Assembly (NCBI GenBank): GCA_016196415.1
Contig: JACPXS010000132.1
Span: forward strand, 1 to 31,224
Direction of reading: 5' to 3'
DNA: 31,224 nucleotides
Origin: Candidatus Omnitrophota bacterium
GTDB lineage: Bacteria; Omnitrophota; Koll11; Aquiviventales; Aquiviventaceae
The number at the start of each line of letters is the position of its first letter. The first letter of the stretch is position 1. The notes under the pieces are model-generated. The model saw nothing but the letters and a program-made list of their open reading frames with translations. It did no database searches and was not told the DNA's origin. Below, piece by piece: positions 10,001 to 22,000 of the stretch. The translations under genes were made by a program, and so were the position numbers.

Positions 10001-13000
10001 TCGCCACGCTCCATCCCAATACCATCACGCCTGCCACCACCGCCACGCCGACCGCTGCGAGCCCCAGTGGATGCGTGAAATCGCGGAACGCCTCCATGGC
10101 TGCGTCAGCCACAACGCCAACGACGATACTGACGAGAGCCATCTGCCAGACGTCACTCGCGCCCAAGAGGAACGCGCCCAGCATCGGCAGATCAACCGGC
10201 ATCCCGAGGAGCAAGCCGTTGCCGCGATCGGATTCACTGGAAGGCGGTAACGCGTTGGGGACGTCGTGCGCATCCAGCGCTTTCTGTCCTGAAGCATTCT
10301 CTCCGAAGTGTCTGACACTTCCTCCCGCACGAAAAGTGCCTGGCACTTTTTCTTTTTTCAAGAACCGGCCTCCCTGCCTCTCGACGGCCAACATGACCCT
10401 CAACGGAGTCAAGAACGACAGAGCCGGCCTACCAAGCTCGGCCAGCCACCCAGCGCCAAACAGTAGCGCCGGCAGCCACCAGCCAACTTCCGCGCCGCTC
10501 ATCCCCAGCCAGGAGAAGGCGGGTAACGCCACGGGGGCGGTCATCTCGCGAAAGAGCCTGACCCGCCGATCAGTGGGATCGACCCGCTTGATAAGCACTT
10601 CGCGAGATGAAAGGATGGCAACGAGGTTCGTCCAGAGGTAGGAAAGGCTCGCGCCCTCATATTTTGCCAATTCTGCAGGGATCGCTGCCTTCTGTCCGGT
10701 ATACCCATACGTCTGCGGCACGTCACGGTAAATCCGTGTGAACGTGGGCGCGCCGTTCATCTGATGAAACGGCACAATCCAGATTTCGGTCACGTTGTTG
10801 AGAGTCGCCGCGTAGTCTTCAAGCGCCAGCAACAAGAACTCTTCCCAAGAGGCAACACGACGGCGGACACGATCAGAAAGAACCTGTTCGAGGTGGCCAT
10901 AGCCAACGCCAGGAAGCGACAGGATCGACTGCACGGTGGGAACAATCAGCCGAGGACCGACGGGATAGAACCGCGCGAACGCGAAGGGTGTCTCAGAACC
11001 AAAGTCTGAGAACAGGCCGCGGAACGCCCCACGGATGCGCCGGAGCTGAGCGCCACCCAGACGAGCGACCTCATCATCCCCGAGGCGAAGAATCAGGTAC
11101 TGAGGCTCGCTGGGCCGGTCGTGAGGAATATAGGGGCGCCAACGCCGAGGGTGAGCGCGCACCTCATCTTGGGACATGACGCTCAGGCGCGCGTTGAACA
11201 GCGTCTGCTGAGGCATGAGCTGCTGGGCTGCCACATCCGGGTTCAACGTATGGATCAGATGCTCGAGTGCTGCTGCGGTATACACCTGGCCATCCGCTTT
11301 CGCCAACACCCGCTCCAAGTCCAGCGAATAGGTTTTGTACTCGGCAGCCTGAGCGAAGTTGAGAAGTCGGCGGCGTGTGATCGGGCCTGCGAGCTGACGC
11401 GCGAGCATCTGCCTCAAGAAGTGCTGCACCACGTCCGGCCGACGGAGATGGCTCAAGGAGATGGACCGCTCATAGCGTGGTGTCCGCGCCTCGCCGCCCT
11501 GCCCCCCCATAACCTCCAGCATCACCGGTGCCATCGCCAGCGCGGCCCATGCGCCGAACGCCGCCAAGGTCTCCAGCAGCAGGCTGCTTGGCAACAGGAC
11601 CAAGAGAGCAGGCAACGCTCCATCAGAACGCTCCTCCGCCGGACGGCCTGGTGATGGAACCGGTGGGGGCCATCCTCTGAACTCGTGGCGCGTGGCCTCC
11701 ACGATCGGCGTCAACGCCAGCAGGCATCCCAGGCAACCGCCCATGATGGGCAGGTTGACCAATGCGTGCGCTTCGTCGAGCATGAGGTAGCGTTCCGGCC
11801 GTAATCCTCGCTTGAGCAGCCCTTCGACCGTCCTGGGGCCATAGTTCAAGAACACTCGCCCGTCCGGCAACTCGGCAAAGTTGGCGAGATTGAGGGATGT
11901 CTCGTCCGGATGCACCAGCGCGATCCCCGGGGCCTGCCGGTTGAAGAATTCCCGCACGGCTTGATGACGCCGCATCTCAGCCCGATACAGCGGATCCATG
12001 AGCACCACCGGTTCCAAGCCCATCACCTCGAGAGAAAGGAATCCGCCGACGTTATCGAGGTGCCGGTGCTCCAGCAGATGGATTTGAGATTGGTGGAGCC
12101 GATCCCCGTAGCGCCACGTGGTCCAGCCGTATGGCCAGACGTACGTGTCGAGATCATCCAGCCCGGGCACGCGCTCTCGCAGATAGACCTGCAGGGCCGC
12201 CAGCTCTTCCCGATTCACGTGATCTGCATAGATGAGAAACGGGGTCCTGGCAATCCCAACAATCGCAGCCCCTCGCCGCGAAAGCGGCAAGAGGTCAGAC
12301 GGGCGCCCCTTATCGTCCGGAGCGAGGAGAAAGTAGCGCGACGTCCCTGGTCGTGATGGGAGCTCAAGGGACGCATCCCGTGCCCAAAGCTCGGTCTCCT
12401 GGGATGGGAACATCCTGAAGGGCACCCCAGCCTCGGCCAAGGTCTCCACCACGAACCGCATCTCCTGCGTTTCATCAAATACCTCCGGATGGCCCAACAA
12501 GCCAACTCCGGCCGGCAACGAACCTTCGACAGTGCCTTGGGCTGCTCTCGACACCACACGCCCTCTCACGGTGGGCGTCCGCCACCGCCGTCTTGTCCTT
12601 CGGTAGTCATGGCTCATCCGGGTCAGCACCTCTTCTGCGTGGAGGGCATCGAAAAACTGATCGAGGGTGTTTCGCTGCATACTCAAGAACAGGGCTTCTC
12701 CGATAGAGCCGCGTCCGCCACTGAGCACGCGCAGCTCATGATCCGTGAACACCGCGCTGAACAACGCTTCCCGCTCCTCAGGCGTTGGCTCCCATCGCTC
12801 ACCGTGAGCCGCGCGCGCTGAGAGGTATCGAAGGTACCAAAACAATCCGTCATGTCGCTTCAGATGAATGCCGAACTCAGTGTCCTGTTCCCTGAAGTCG
12901 GTCACGTCAACTCCCAGAGGTGTGGCGGCCGGCACTTCAACGATCTGGTACTTACTCAGGATCCCGGGCAACCGCCATGAACGGATGCCAGCCGTCTCGT

Positions 13001-16000
13001 CAGAGAATGGAAAGACGACGAGGGCCGTCGCACTCAGACCCAGAAGTGACGGCACCTGTTCGCTCATCGCGACGGACATCAGCGGCGCTACCAGCACCAA
13101 GGGTACCCACGGGAGGACGTGCGCGAGGATGCGAAGAACGCGGGAGGCCGGAAGCGGGAAGCTGAAGACGATCACCTGGCGCGTGAAGCCTGACCTCCGA
13201 ACTGATCGCCGCCATCGCGGCGCCGCGGTCAATACCACGGCTAGCCCGCCAGCCAGCAGCCCGACGCCAAGGCTCAACGGCCACCAACCGGCTCCCGCGT
13301 TGACCAGCCCCAGCCAGACGAAGGCTCCCATCGGCGTGGCATCGGCGTCCTGTTCATCGGCGCGACGAGCGCTCAGCAACCGATTGATGTGCCGGTTCAG
13401 CACCTGCCACGTCTCGCGCAACCGCTCGTCGAGGTAGATGCGCGCCGCAGGCAGCGTGAGAGACTGGGCCCGTTGTCCGAGATCGTCCAGAACTCCGACC
13501 ATCCATGCCAGCATCTTCCAATCCTGATGGCCGCTGGGACGCACCAGCATCTCAAAGGCCAGATCCAGGACTTGCGCCAGCTCACCGGCGCTCCTGATAT
13601 CCGTGAAGCTCTCCATGCGCCGCCGAAGCTGTGCGATGGGCGTCTCCGTCTCGGGACGCTGGAGGCTCTCGTCGGCAAGCCGGCGCATGACGCGCAGAAT
13701 GAATTCGCGCAGCCGACCTTGAATCGGCCCCGCTCCGCGCTCTTCCAGGACGCGCCAGAAGAATCGGTTCGCTTGCGCTGGTCCGATTCCCTGCACCGTG
13801 CCCTGAGACAACTGCTCAACGTCATGAAGCAGCGAGGCGTCATCCGTCAGATAGCGCTCCACCATGCCGGCGGGCGAGGCTCGATGACGTTTGTCGAAAT
13901 CGAGGAAGGTGGCCATGAAGCGGCCATCCGGATCGAGGACGATCTTGACATTCCCCTCGGTGATGAAATCGTCAAGGATCAGGCCCTTTCCTTGTTGGGC
14001 CGTCGCTGCCCACAGTCTCGCCGCCGCTCTGGCCAGCAGCAGATTGGCGAGTCGCGTCGCCTCGTGACTGGAAAGTCCCTGGTCGCGCAGGTGGTTGCGA
14101 AAGGCGGGGCGATCCCACCCATCCACCGCGGCTTGCATGACGAAGAGTCGCGTTCCATCCTCGACGACCATCTGGCTGACTCGCGGCACGACCGGCCCGC
14201 GAGCCGGTGGCAAGAACACGTCTCCGAGCACGTCAGCCGTTTCCCTGGTGCCGTCATAGGCTTGTTGCATATCCCGGAGTTGCGCCTCGACCACTGGCTT
14301 GTTGGCGTAGCGTCTCGTGATCTTGAGCGCGATCGGCGGCAGCGCATCAGCCGCCACGCGATAGACGAAGGGGTAGAAGTCGCCCTCTCCAAGCCACCCA
14401 ATGCGCAACGTCTGAATAGCATCCACCGGCGTCTGCGACTCGAGGAGCCACTCCCTGAGCAGCCCCTTCTCCAGCAGGACGCGGAGAATCTGCTCTCGAG
14501 ACAGCTCGATTTCCCCCCGCGACTCATCCCACTCGACGCGGCCCACCTCGATACTGAGCAACGCCGGGAGCATCGCCAGCGCCAAGAGGATGGCTGCGCC
14601 CAGCGAATCCTGAGCGACATCGAATAAGGCGGAGGAGCCGGCGATCAGTGCGCTGACCTGGCCTTGGGGGGGCTCCTCTGCGTCAGGCCGTATGGGAGCG
14701 GCGTAGTCGTCCCACCGATCAAGACGTTGGATGATGTGGTCGTTGATCGACGACATCAGCTCAAGGAGCGTCGCACGGGCCGCATCCAGTTCGTCAATGA
14801 GCGCGCTCACCGAGGCCTTGCCAAGTTGAGCCGCCACCGCTGCAAACCGATCTTCTTCAAACAGGGTGGTCTGAGTCTGCGATTGCATCTTCAATTCGAT
14901 CTGGAGCGCTGTCAGCGCATCGAGGAGCAACTCCGCTGCCACTTCAGCCTGGTGAATCAGCTCGCCCGGTACGCCCCAGCGGCTTAGCGCCTCGGTGGCC
15001 AGCGCGGACGGAAGTGGGTTGAGCGCAACGAGTCTGTCGAGATCCTTTTCGTGGGCGATGGCCAACACCCACCCGATCCATTGGCTGAAGTGCCACCACC
15101 GCACGCCGTGTTCCTTCACATCGACCTGCAGCCCCGATGTGCTCACGATGCGCTGCCATTCTTTCCACACGATGTCTACAGCGCTCTGGCCCAACGTCTG
15201 GATGATGTGAAGCTGAAGGCGGCGCGACCGCTCCCACTCGCTCCGGTTCCCAAAGACCCATCGGGCGTGCAGCGTCTGCGTCAGATGCACCGTATCAAAC
15301 CGCAGTAACCGTGCATCCAACTGACTGATTTCCATCGGCTGGAGATCAATCGCCCCTACAGAACTCTCAAAAGCCAGCGTTTCCACCACATCCGCCGCCA
15401 ACGAGAGATCCGACCGATACGTGTGCAGCATCACGTCCCCATCCACGTCTGATCCATAGCGCAGTGCGCGCTGCACCGCGCTGCCGGTGACGATGACCGA
15501 CAACGCGCTCAACGACATGCCGGCCCGTTGTTCCACCAGGCTGATGATCCGCGCCAGGAACTGTTCCACGAAGTCTGTAAAGAGCGCGCGCCGCTGCGCC
15601 AGCGACACGTCCGAGAGCTCCAGCCAGATCCAGTCTCGCGTCGGCTGCCACACGTGCCGTGTCAGAAAGTGTCCCAGAGCCTCACTGGCCACCTGATCAT
15701 CTGCGAGCTGCTGCCAGATCCGAGTCACACTTTCAGGAATCGGTTGGTGAACTCGCAGAGCCAATTCAACCCTGGCCTGCTCGATCGTCAGCAGGAAGGC
15801 CGGGAGGACCAGCACGAACCAGCCCCATTCGCCGGCCAGCCACGCCCCCAGCGCCAGGGCGCCGTCCCACCCCACGACGGCCAGCACCGGCGAGGAGCCC
15901 TGCGGCTTATCGTCATCGGGCGTTTCGGGACGCTGCTCGTCAGTATCACCCCGGATGGACTCCGGCTCAGCGGCCACCCCACTGCTGGGCGCGATGGCGC

Positions 16001-19000
16001 TGACCCGGAAAGCGCCCTCCGTGAGGATGTACTGCGGCTCAAAGAGTGCTTCGAGCCCCGCCGCTTCAAGCACGGCTCGCTCTACATGGTGCGAGGACTT
16101 GATGTGGGTCACCGGCACTTGGAGCTCTGCCACCACATGCCCGAAATCCTCTGCGTAGCGCGGGTCATCCGTGACATAGAGATTGTCCGACACGATCATC
16201 ACGCCTCCAATCACCACCCGATCCTGCTCAAAAGCCGGCTCATACCCGTGCCAGAGGGTCACCGACGGCGCGCCGACGCGGCCGTGGGCATCCCATTGAC
16301 TCAAGGCGGCCAGCGCGCCGAGCGTGTCGTGAAGCACGGCCTCCAATCGCCCGAGGCGTCGTGATCCAAATCGGGTGACCCGGCGGCGGAACGTACGCAC
16401 CAGCTCATCCCTGCTGAGCAGGTCCGAGATTTTACTGAAGGCGTTGTCGACCAAGTCCAACTCGCTCTGTGACTCGATCGGTCTGAAGATATCGAGTCTC
16501 TTATCCTGCAGATCATCCATTGCTCTCTCACCTGCTCGCACCATCTTGTGGTATACCCGCAAGGCCTCCTGCACCGATTGTCTTCGATCTCCTCGGAGGC
16601 CTTCCAAGAGCCGCAGGAGCGCCTCGAGCGCCGGCGGGCTCACAAGAAGGTGCGCCACGGCAGGGTCCCACACTCCCGCCGTTTCCTCAAACCGTCTTCG
16701 AGCCTCATTGAGGAACTGTCTTGCGTGTTGGTGGAGTGTGTCTTCGCTCCATGGCTCAGACGGATCGATGGCCAGCAGCGTCGATGAAGCAACCCACAGC
16801 GAGGCGACGGGATCGTTGAGCAGGAGGACCGTCGCCAGACCACCGATGAGCCACGGCTGCCACGCCTTCGCCGAGTGGGCGAGGAGCCATGCGGTGGCGG
16901 CAAGCCAGCGCGTCCATGAGGGCTGAGGCACCTTGACAGTCTCAACGACAGCGCGTAGACTGAAAGTGGGCATGTCGAAAAAACGATTCTTAAATAGAGC
17001 ACGCCAGAAATGGCTTGCACGCACATTCCAAGGGCTCGTACTCATAGCCTCAGCGGGGGTTCTCGGAGAGCCGTTTCTGAAGCTTCGAATTCTGTGGCGC
17101 TGGGGACTGGTGGGTGCCGTCATCGGGTTGTTCATCCTTGGTCTATACTTTGCCAAGGCCGAGACAACAGACGAGAGCAAGGAGGAGAAGTAAAATGACC
17201 TTTGCCATTGCCATGGCGATAATTGTAGCGATTGTCGTCGGGCTCCTAGCCATCGATCATTACCGCGACCGTGAGAAACACGCGCAGCGCTAGCTCTTCG
17301 TCGCTCTCCGGTTTCTCCCCGCCTCAGTCGCGCCCGTGAGGCGTGCGTTTTCCAGAGAGTCTCCCTACTGCCCTGCTCTCGAGACAGCTCGATTTCCCCT
17401 CGCGACTCATCCCACTCGACGCGGCCCACCTCGATACTGAGCAGCACTGGGAGCATCGCTAGCGCCACGAGGGTGGCTGCGCCCATCGAATCCTGAGCGA
17501 CATCGAACAAAGCGGTGGAGCCGGCGATCAGCGCGCTGACCTGACCCTGGGGCGGTTCATCACTGCCGAACCAGGCCAGCGCAGGCAGTTCGGCACCGTC
17601 AGCGCCGGCTGATGGGCGCGACTGGATCGCCTCCAGCGCCTGGCGCGCGACCTGCCGGACGGATGGATCCGGATCGTCACGTGCCATGAGGCGCAAGATG
17701 GTCAGCGTGGGCGGCGGGGTCAGTCCGACCATCCCGCGCTGGGCGAGTTGCCCCAGCGTGTAGGCCGCCACCTGCCGCTGCCGGGGGTCCCGCTCCTCCT
17801 GAAGTCCTTGTCTCAAGACCCCTTGCGTCATGACTGGACGCGCGCCGGCTTGCGTCTGGAGCGCTCCCAACATCTCATGCGCGAGGGCGCGGGCGTAATC
17901 CTGGCCCTGGAGCGTCGGCTCGATGACCGAAGCCAGCACTCTGAGCAGCGTCTGGATGGCGCCCGGATGATCGCTGCGGGTCAATGCCTCGAGCGTCGTT
18001 TGCGGCGGATGGATGAGATAGGTCACCGGCTCGACCAGCAGCCATGCCACCGTCGCGTGATCATCATGGAGCAGCGTCAGTATGACCTGTGGTGTTGGGC
18101 GACGTTCGTGGCGTTGCGGACCACCAGTGACATGAAAGAGGACGTCTGGAAGAATCGAGTCCACATCTGAAAACGTCCTGGCCGTCTCGTGAAAGAGATA
18201 GGGGCTTCCCAAGGCGCCCCAGGTGGCGTCAATCACCACAGGCCGTCGCGTTTCGGCCATCACCACGCGAATCCGCTGCGTCGCCTCCGGCCACGAGAGC
18301 GACTCAGACTGCTGGAAGGGCTCGATGGGGATCGACCCGGCATTGGCGGAGGCCTCCACATGCTCTCGAGGCGAGGATGTCGAAGTGACAGGTCGCTGCG
18401 ATTCCGGAGCGGGCGGGCGATGGCTGACTGGTTGCCCTGGCGACTGGACAGGCTCAGGCTGGACAACCAGCCGCTGATCGACCAATGCGGCCAGGTCCTC
18501 GCTGCGGCGCAGCGTCTCAAGCAGATGAACGACTCGCTGATGTCGCAGCTCATCCAAGGGCGAAATCGCTGCGGTAAACCGGATGCGGATGGACGGTGCG
18601 CCGCTCAGTTCATGCTGGCGAGCCAGGATTCCCACGATCTCTGCAGCGCGCAGACGAGCGGTGGTAACGGTTGACAGCGTCCTGACCAGATCGACCTCAA
18701 GCAGGTCAACCGCCAACCCGATCACCTCCGCGATCTCTGAAACCAGTCTCGGCTCTGACGCCAGTCGCTGGGAGAGGTAGGATGGCCCAAGCGGCGGCAT
18801 GAGCGCCAGCAACTGGTCCATGGCCTGCTGCAGCGGTTGTGCGAATGGGCTCAGATCGCCGGAGCCGGCGGCGGCGATCTGCTCAACGATACGCTCAATG
18901 GTGTTGATGGCCGGTCCAAGGTTGTCGAGTAGCCGTTGCTGGCTCATCACCACCTCATGCGGCCATCGGCCTTCTCGAACAGCCTGAGCGCGCAACTGCG

Positions 19001-22000
19001 CCTCCCACTCCCGCGGCGTGCCGGCAGCGCCTCGGATCACGTCGGCCCACGCCAAGTCCAGCAGTCTGGCTTCCTCCAGCAGCAGCCGTTCCGGCGACAT
19101 GCCCAGCGCGGCTGCCTGCTGATCCAACCACTGTTGAAGACGAGCGCGGTGCAAACCGTAGCGTTCCCGTTCATCCAAGCCTCGCATCAGCACCGACCAA
19201 GCCCAGTCGAGCTGCTCGGTCTTGCGGATCACGCCTTCCAGACTGTTCGCCACCCCATGCCCCGCCATCGCCGCCGCGAACATGGCCAGCAACAGCCCGA
19301 GGAGCGAGGCCATGCCGTGGAACGAGGCGAGATTGAGCGCCGGAGGTGCTAGCTTGACCGCGATCAGAAGTGCGAAGGTGTTGGCGAACAGGCCGGCGAG
19401 AAAGGCGCTGCGATGCTGGGACTCTTCGGGATGGGCCTGAGTGAAGAGATGCGTATTGATGAGGACCACCGGCACGAGCAGAACCGCGGTCTCTGAGATC
19501 GGAAGAACAAGCACGTAGTGAGCCAGTAGAAAGGCGAGGATGGTCAGCCACCGAGAGGCGAGGATGAGTTGCGCCGCCTTCCCCCAGTGCTTCCAGTGCG
19601 CACGGTCGCTCGTGAAGGCTTCCCACACCGCCACCGCGGCCGATTCCTCGACGAGTGGGGCGAAGAGCATCGGCGTCGCCGACCCATGGGGATCAAGTCC
19701 CAGCGCCTGCGCCCATGCTTCCGTCTGTGGCAGCGTCGCACTTGGTGATCCGGACGGCCTCTTGGTCGCCGCGATAAACGCTCGAGCAAAGCTGCCAAAT
19801 ACCGTTCTCTGGGCCAATCGTACATCGTCGAATGGATAATGATCACCACGTGGAACGCGGGCCTGTTCCAATACGGCAAGCTGCGTCAAGAATGAACCTT
19901 GGATATTGCCCACCACGCCAAGTTGGTAGACTTCTCGATCGATACTGAACCGAAGCCCTTCCGTATCAGACGGATCGCTCGATCGAAGGATACGGACCTG
20001 CATCCGAGCTTGACCCCACTCGGCATCGGCTCGCCGCCGGCGCCCCCACACTTTTCCAACGTGGCGCGGCCGGCTTGTCACAATGGCCGTCAGCGTGTCG
20101 GACAGCATCGTCTGAAGCTTCACGGGAACGATGTCTTCTTGTCGCTCTCGCTGTCCGGCGACCGTTCGGTACCTCGTCCGATAGGCCAGGATGCCTAGTC
20201 GAAACCACGCGGAGGGCTCGATAGTGTAGATCAGCGTTCCTCTTCCGCCACGGGCGCCATGTCGTTCTCGATCAGGAAGCAGCTCGGGATGTTCCAGCGC
20301 TTTCAAGACGTAGACGATGAGCGCGAATGCCTGGTAGGCGTTCAGTCGTGTCTCCATGACATCCGTTTTGGGTGCGCGGCCCAGGCCCATGATGATTCGG
20401 TCATGGGCGCGCAACAGCATCTGATCCCTCAATTGTTCCCGAAAGCGTGCGATGAGCTCCTCATCGACCCCCTGCTGCCGGAGCATGTCGTCATCGAAGA
20501 ATCTCAGCGACGCGATGGTCGTTCGTACCTGTGGCGCGAGATTCGGCCAGGGCGTGTCGCCGCCGCCGGAGGCCGGCTCAGTCATCAGCAGCACCGCCGG
20601 CGCCAAAGCGGGCGAGAGCTGCGACACCAGGGCCGCCATGAGATTCACGGCGACCACCCCGAGCATAGCCGCGAGGGATGCCAGCGATCCGGCGCTGAGG
20701 CCTGCCATCACAAGAGAAATCTGAGCTACGACGCTCAGCACGAGCCCATCCAGCGCCACCAGCGCTGCCAGCGCGCCGAGGAGGTCGGGAGATAGCAGCG
20801 TGGTACCGACGAGAGCCAGCGCCGACAGAGGAATGACGCTGTCAGATGGTGGGGCTTCCAGCGCCATCTTGCGGCGAAGGCGCATCTGGAAGGCATACGC
20901 CAAGTCCAGAGGGATGCGCGGCATGGCCGTCATCTCGTCGGCGGACAACCCTGGCAACAGGGCGGCCAGCGCGATTCGCTCAATCTCACTCGGCACGGGG
21001 ATGAGCGACAATCCATCCGTTGGAAATTCGTCACCGTAGTCTTCGTAGATCGACTCATCGTCGGCATCAAGGCTCAGCGCGATATCGGTGGTCGCGAGGA
21101 AGCCGCCGTCGCTCAGGCGCGCGGCCAGCGGCCCGATGAATCGTCGAAATCTCAGAGGAATCTCCATCGGCGCCCGCAGGTAGAAGAGGTCAAAGGCGTC
21201 CGGCAAGAGCCTGGGGTATTGCCGTGGGTCCGTCACGTCACCTAACCCGAAGGTGAAGATCAGATCCTGGATTGGTCGGCCGGCTGCCTGAACCCCTGGC
21301 ACGATCAGTTGCGGGAACGTGTTGTCGCCTTTCCTCACCGCGTGGACGTGCACGGTGGACGGATCGACCCCCAAGGCGCGCAGATTCAGCCACAGCCCGG
21401 CGACGAGCTTGAGGTGGCTGTTCATCTCCTGAAACCGCGCATAGCCCAGGCGTCGCACGGACCGCCGATGCTCCAGCATCGCGTTGTCAAACCCTGGCGC
21501 CTGAAGCAACGAGGGGTCTGTGAGTCGCTCCAACAGCGGCAGCATCACATTGGCGGGTGGATAGTTCCCCCAACCGGAGATGAAGGTCCACTCCGGGATG
21601 CCGAGGGACGCCGCGGTCACCAGATCTGTGCCAGCGGCTCCATAGACTCCGACGCGCAGTCGATTCACCGGATTGGCGTTGTGGCGGTCGATGAGCGCTC
21701 TCAACTTGGCGGTGTAATCGAGCAGGCCCGGATGCAAGAGCATGCGCTCATCCGCGAAGAGGTTGTGAGGATCATGCTGCAGCGATCCCACCATCAAGAT
21801 GGCCGGCCCCAGCGCCAGCCACGCCGCCCAGCCGAGGAGATCGGCGGCGGGCCACGCCGCGCCCAAGGTCAGCGCACTGACGGCGGCTGTCTTGACACCC
21901 TTCTTGATACGGGATAGACTTGAACCGCCAGTGGATGGTAAGGAGAACGGTGCGTGAATCCCAGCAAGCTTATTCGGGTGAGTCACCATGCCAGGCAGCA

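Noticed and set aside
10332..10358. Second palindrome as a terminator
   Set aside because: A hairpin with a T-run is present, but no plus-strand gene ends nearby and its pairing with a second palindrome fits a REP element better.
13389..14627. Plus-strand open frame of 412 codons
   Set aside because: It lies exactly opposite the kinase-like domain, reads as a Gln/His/Arg-rich sequence with no motif, and has no promoter or ribosome site. It is an antisense shadow.
16933..16971. Longer start for the two-helix membrane protein
   Set aside because: It begins on the -35 box itself; ATG 16972 fits the promoter and gives a natural N-terminus.
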